From the NCBI GenBank assembly GCA_000320545.1, contig ADNK01000029.1, positions 117,501-181,500 of the forward strand: a stretch of 64,000 bases of DNA, in the 5' to 3' direction. The notes beneath the pieces were generated by a model that had not been told where the DNA came from, searched no databases, and saw only the letters and a list, made by a program, of their open reading frames with translations. Made by a program: the position numbers and the translations under genes. This document shows positions 61,017 to 64,000 of the stretch, in pieces (positions within the stretch are counted from its first letter, which is position 1; each line of letters opens with the position of its first letter). The DNA is from Bigelowiella natans CCMP2755. Its lineage: Eukaryota; Cercozoa; Chlorarachniophyceae.

Positions 61017-64000
61017 TTACTGGTCTAACTTTCGAGTGGTAGGATTCGGGCTTGACGTTGTTGTCATTGATTTTGGAGCGTCCTCTGTGAGATACTTAAT
61101 TTTGAACAGACTTCGTCGACGACGAGTAGGAGTTCGTGCCCGACCTGATTCGTATAAGGTAATTAACATTTTGTTAGTTTGTATTCGTGCCATAACAAAG
61201 CAGATGCAGTGGTGATGCAAGTTTGCAGCAGCTAACAGTGAATGTATCAGACAAAGTGAATAACAATTTTCATATAATGATGGATACCAAGCACGTGATC
61301 GTGGTCTGTCTTGCTCGTCATCGACTGTAGTGACATATGGCTCATAGTAGTCGATTCGCTTCTAGCCCGTAAGTGAGAATTAGACTTATCGTACCTACGT
61401 AAAGTGGTTTTTTAAATCACAGTCAGAACTGCTCGACTATATGCGCCATTTCAAGTATTCAGGCATAATTTTCTTTAAGCTGATGACTTACTTTTTCACT
61501 TTCAACGAGCTGATACCGTCTACTGGTTTCGAATTAAATATGGCTTTAAAGTCGACCCTGTTGGTCGCAGCAGACAGCAGGAGCTTTTTAGTTAGAGAGT
61601 ATTCACAATTTGATTCAAGTTTGTCGCAACTACCTTTGTTGTTCTGGAAGAGACTTGTTGCTCTTTTCATCAACTGACGGGCTCTGTTGATGATGATTCG
61701 GGAACAAATAATCATTATAAAGGAGGAGGTGTCAAAATGTTACAACATGGATAAAACTTCCAGCAAAAATTGGAAATGATTTAGTGGATGTTTCTGGTTA
61801 GCTACCTTAGGGATTGTGGAGCGGCGTTTGTTTTGTTTGTTTTTTAGCACAATTGAGCCGAACATCAATGCCGCACGCTGGATGCACTCAAACTAGCAAC
61901 ACAGAAATACCGTTAAGTAAAAATAAATTTGGAAGAATGACAATAATACACTACCTTGGTGCGATCTATCAACATTCCTGCGACGCCTGTTTTAGCAGAA
62001 GTAAATTTTAGCCGTAGAGTGGATATTAGCGTAATTTGCTAAAATCTCACCTATGTTTTGGAGTTTCTCAAAAGCAAGATCATGGGCTGTAATTTCGTCC
62101 TTCCTGAGAAAGAAAGTCATGAGTCTTTTTGTTTTAGCACTGAATGATGACGATCCTGTGAAATAATCCGTATTATTATGGTGGTAATTTACCGGCTAAA
62201 GTCAGGGGAAAGGTAACTTTTGAAGATATGGCGTATCACCATTGAATGGCACACCTGAGAGGAGACGACACATACATCAAATGTTGTGTTCTCTTTACAC
62301 TCAATTCCGAGATGAATCATCATTTGTTCTCCTAAATATCGCTAGCCACACCGTATGCTGCTACATTTGGCAGTAGTACGTACGTATGTGCGGACAGTCG
62401 TTATTACCACTATCACGCTGTCGGAATCATCGTACATGATGTTCTTCATCATTTGGTCTATTCTCTCGGCGAAAGCTGATCTAGATTCCCCTGAAGATAA
62501 TGGTTATGATGATATCAATGGAAACAAAGCAAAGCATGCTTGGAGAGCCACCTTTTGAATTCCACCAGCGATGGACAGAGTCATTGGGCTTTATGTCAAC
62601 GTTCTTCACGTCATCACCCATCTCTTCGCCAAAGAGATCCTTAAATTCAGAGTGGATGTGGGGTATTATGTCCTTCCCACGAAACTGGCCAGTGCAATCC
62701 ATGCCCTAGTGGTGATGATGGTGTATATACATCAACAACGCCAAATTCAAAACTGACTTTGATGCTGCCTCTACAAAGAACGCGCACACACGCACACAAC
62801 CACACACACACACATACAGAGAGTGAGAGAGAGAGGGGGGGGGGGGGGGGGGGAAGATTTACCATAAGACTTCGTTTTTCCCTGGCGTCGGCTAGTAAAT
62901 GGATTCCATCATTCTTCACTTGGGGATGATCACGTAATGCCAACACTGCGGACTCCACAGCTCTATAGTAGTAGTAGTAATAGTAGTAGTAGTGTGATAA
63001 TGATGATGATGGCGATGATGATGTAAAAGAGACGTTTAGAAAGTCTCTGGTGAGACAATCTACAACACTTAAAAACAACACTTAAAAGCTCTTGTTTCAC
63101 AACCTTGTAAGAGGTGAACTGTACACTTTGTTCGCGTTGTAGAATCCTGTAACATTCATACCACTCAGAAGCGAAAATTATGGCAACCAATCTTGAAAGG
63201 GACGCTTACTACCCGTATACATTGGATTATCGGTCCTAGCAAACTGAGGTTCTTTCAATTTTTGGCGCAATTCTTCTGCTTGCTGAGCGCCTAACTTCGT
63301 GAGTCCATGGTCGATAATGCCGAAAGCTGTGAGCAAATCGAACTCCCGTTTTGCCGCGTTCCACTTAGACTGACCGTGGCGAATGAGGTACAACCACTTC
63401 TCCTACATCGAAAGACAAATAGCGAAAATGCTGCTTAAGCGTGAAGCATATACATATATGGACTACGGATGATGATCGGAGAGCACACAATTCAACCTTG
63501 GGAGGCGCAGGAACCATCTGAAGGACAACCTTACACATTCCATTCGGATTTGGGGTTACTTTCTTGTGAAGCGGTATTGAGATTGCCGCTTTTTGGTTGA
63601 GGTCCAAACGGGATGTCTCCATAACAATCTTTGCGATCTTCAAGTCAGGCTGCGGAAACGAACACGTTCTCAGAACTGATATTGAGGAATATGATACGTA
63701 ATTGAAGTTACCTGGCCCCCAAAGTTATCATGCCACACCTCAACTGTTAGATGCTTACCATTTGCTACAAGAGGCCTATCGATTAAAGATAATGCATTCA
63801 ATTCATTTTTCTATGTGACTTTCTTTCGCGAAAAGATAGGGGGATTGATGACATAATATATATATTTGCTGAAGTACCTGGTAGCATTCCAGACTGGGGC
63901 ACTTGAATCTGACTTTGTAATCCACTCTTCAACGTCATCGTTTGAATTTATATCATCATTTATTTTCATTCTCACATATGTATGACGTGGGCGCTCTTTT
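61017..64000 (-). CDS. C2 domain fused to histidine phosphatase (5' end outside window)
   Basis: Exons on the minus strand: >64000-63878, 63775-63712, 63649-63497, 63402-63213, 63146-63104, 62962-62863, 62705-62552, 62490-62408, 62254-62193, 62103-62051, 61986-61955, 61892-61806, 61683-61634, then a last exon ending at 61096 or 61017 depending on splicing. The start of the visible protein (SSAPVWNAT, GKHLTVEVWHDNFGG) looks like a C2 domain, including the PVWN and EVWD-type strands. After PPK the histidine phosphatase begins: LYLIRHGQSKWNAAK (catalytic RHG), VYSSPLTRAVESAV and, near the end, VCHSMVIRHIFKSYL, whose His completes the active site. Such enzymes remove phosphate from proteins, sugars or lipids. 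The C2 part could place it on membranes. The C-terminal tail is low-complexity, Ser/Arg-rich. The N-terminus is cut by the window edge. Confidence 0.82.
62787..62854. repeat. (CA)n, (GA)n and G-run compound repeat
   Basis: In the intron between exons 62962-62863 and 62705-62552 of the C2/phosphatase gene. The coding strand is therefore pyrimidine-rich just after the donor. A (GTA)n tract at about 62966-62993 lies in the next intron upstream. Confidence 0.85.

Overview
This is a eukaryotic nuclear window: nearly every gene is cut into many short exons by spliceosomal introns, and the sequence is saturated with microsatellites. The gene set points to an alga with a plastid. It has a nucleus-encoded DUF3007 membrane protein (a cyanobacterial and plastid family), a four-domain EEEE-type voltage-gated cation channel, a C2/histidine-phosphatase fusion and an EF-hand protein resembling Ca-regulated actin-bundling proteins. 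A photosynthetic stramenopile or another secondary-plastid alga is my best guess; the lineage is inferred, not proven.

I rebuilt 14 genes by joining exons across splice junctions and checking reading phase. In order: (-) DUF3007 plastid protein, 821 to about 2730; (+) a 49-exon, about 18.6 kb RAV1/DMXL (rabconnectin-3-like) V-ATPase assembly factor, 3809-22373; (-) NF-YB/HAP3 histone-fold factor, 23582-24042; (+) TPR protein, 24428-28166; (-) IF1-like mitochondrial ATPase inhibitor, 28980-29485; (+) MYND-type methionine aminopeptidase 1, 30160-33083; (-) unrecognised multi-exon protein, 34142-38039; (+) four-domain Ca-type channel, 38795-45318; (-) TYW5-like JmjC hydroxylase, 46356 to about 47800; (+) small one-TM protein, 47844-48366; (+) secreted isochorismatase-fold hydrolase, 49221-50240; (-) large Pro/Gln-rich coiled-coil protein, 52102-57637; (+) EF-hand protein, 58628-60435; (-) C2 plus histidine phosphatase, cut by the right edge.

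The layout is striking. Orientation switches at 12 of 13 adjacent gene pairs. The tail-to-tail spacers share a distinct texture rich in 4-bp palindromes (CTAG, TGCA, AGCT, GCGC), and three of them carry copies of one short AT-rich repeat family with a conserved GAGACGGATG end; two copies form a hairpin near 51.4-51.56 kb. Head-to-head spacers look ordinary. Inside the RAV1 gene, introns are packed with di- and trinucleotide tracts, while exons carry only trinucleotide repeats that encode Ser, Asp, Thr, Gly and Ala runs. Several splice donors across many genes begin GTC rather than GTA/GTG, and some introns are very short (about 28-46 nt).

The genes have no common pathway. They are scattered housekeeping and signalling functions: V-ATPase assembly, N-terminal Met removal, ATP-synthase inhibition, transcription, tRNA modification, Ca signalling and the actin cytoskeleton.
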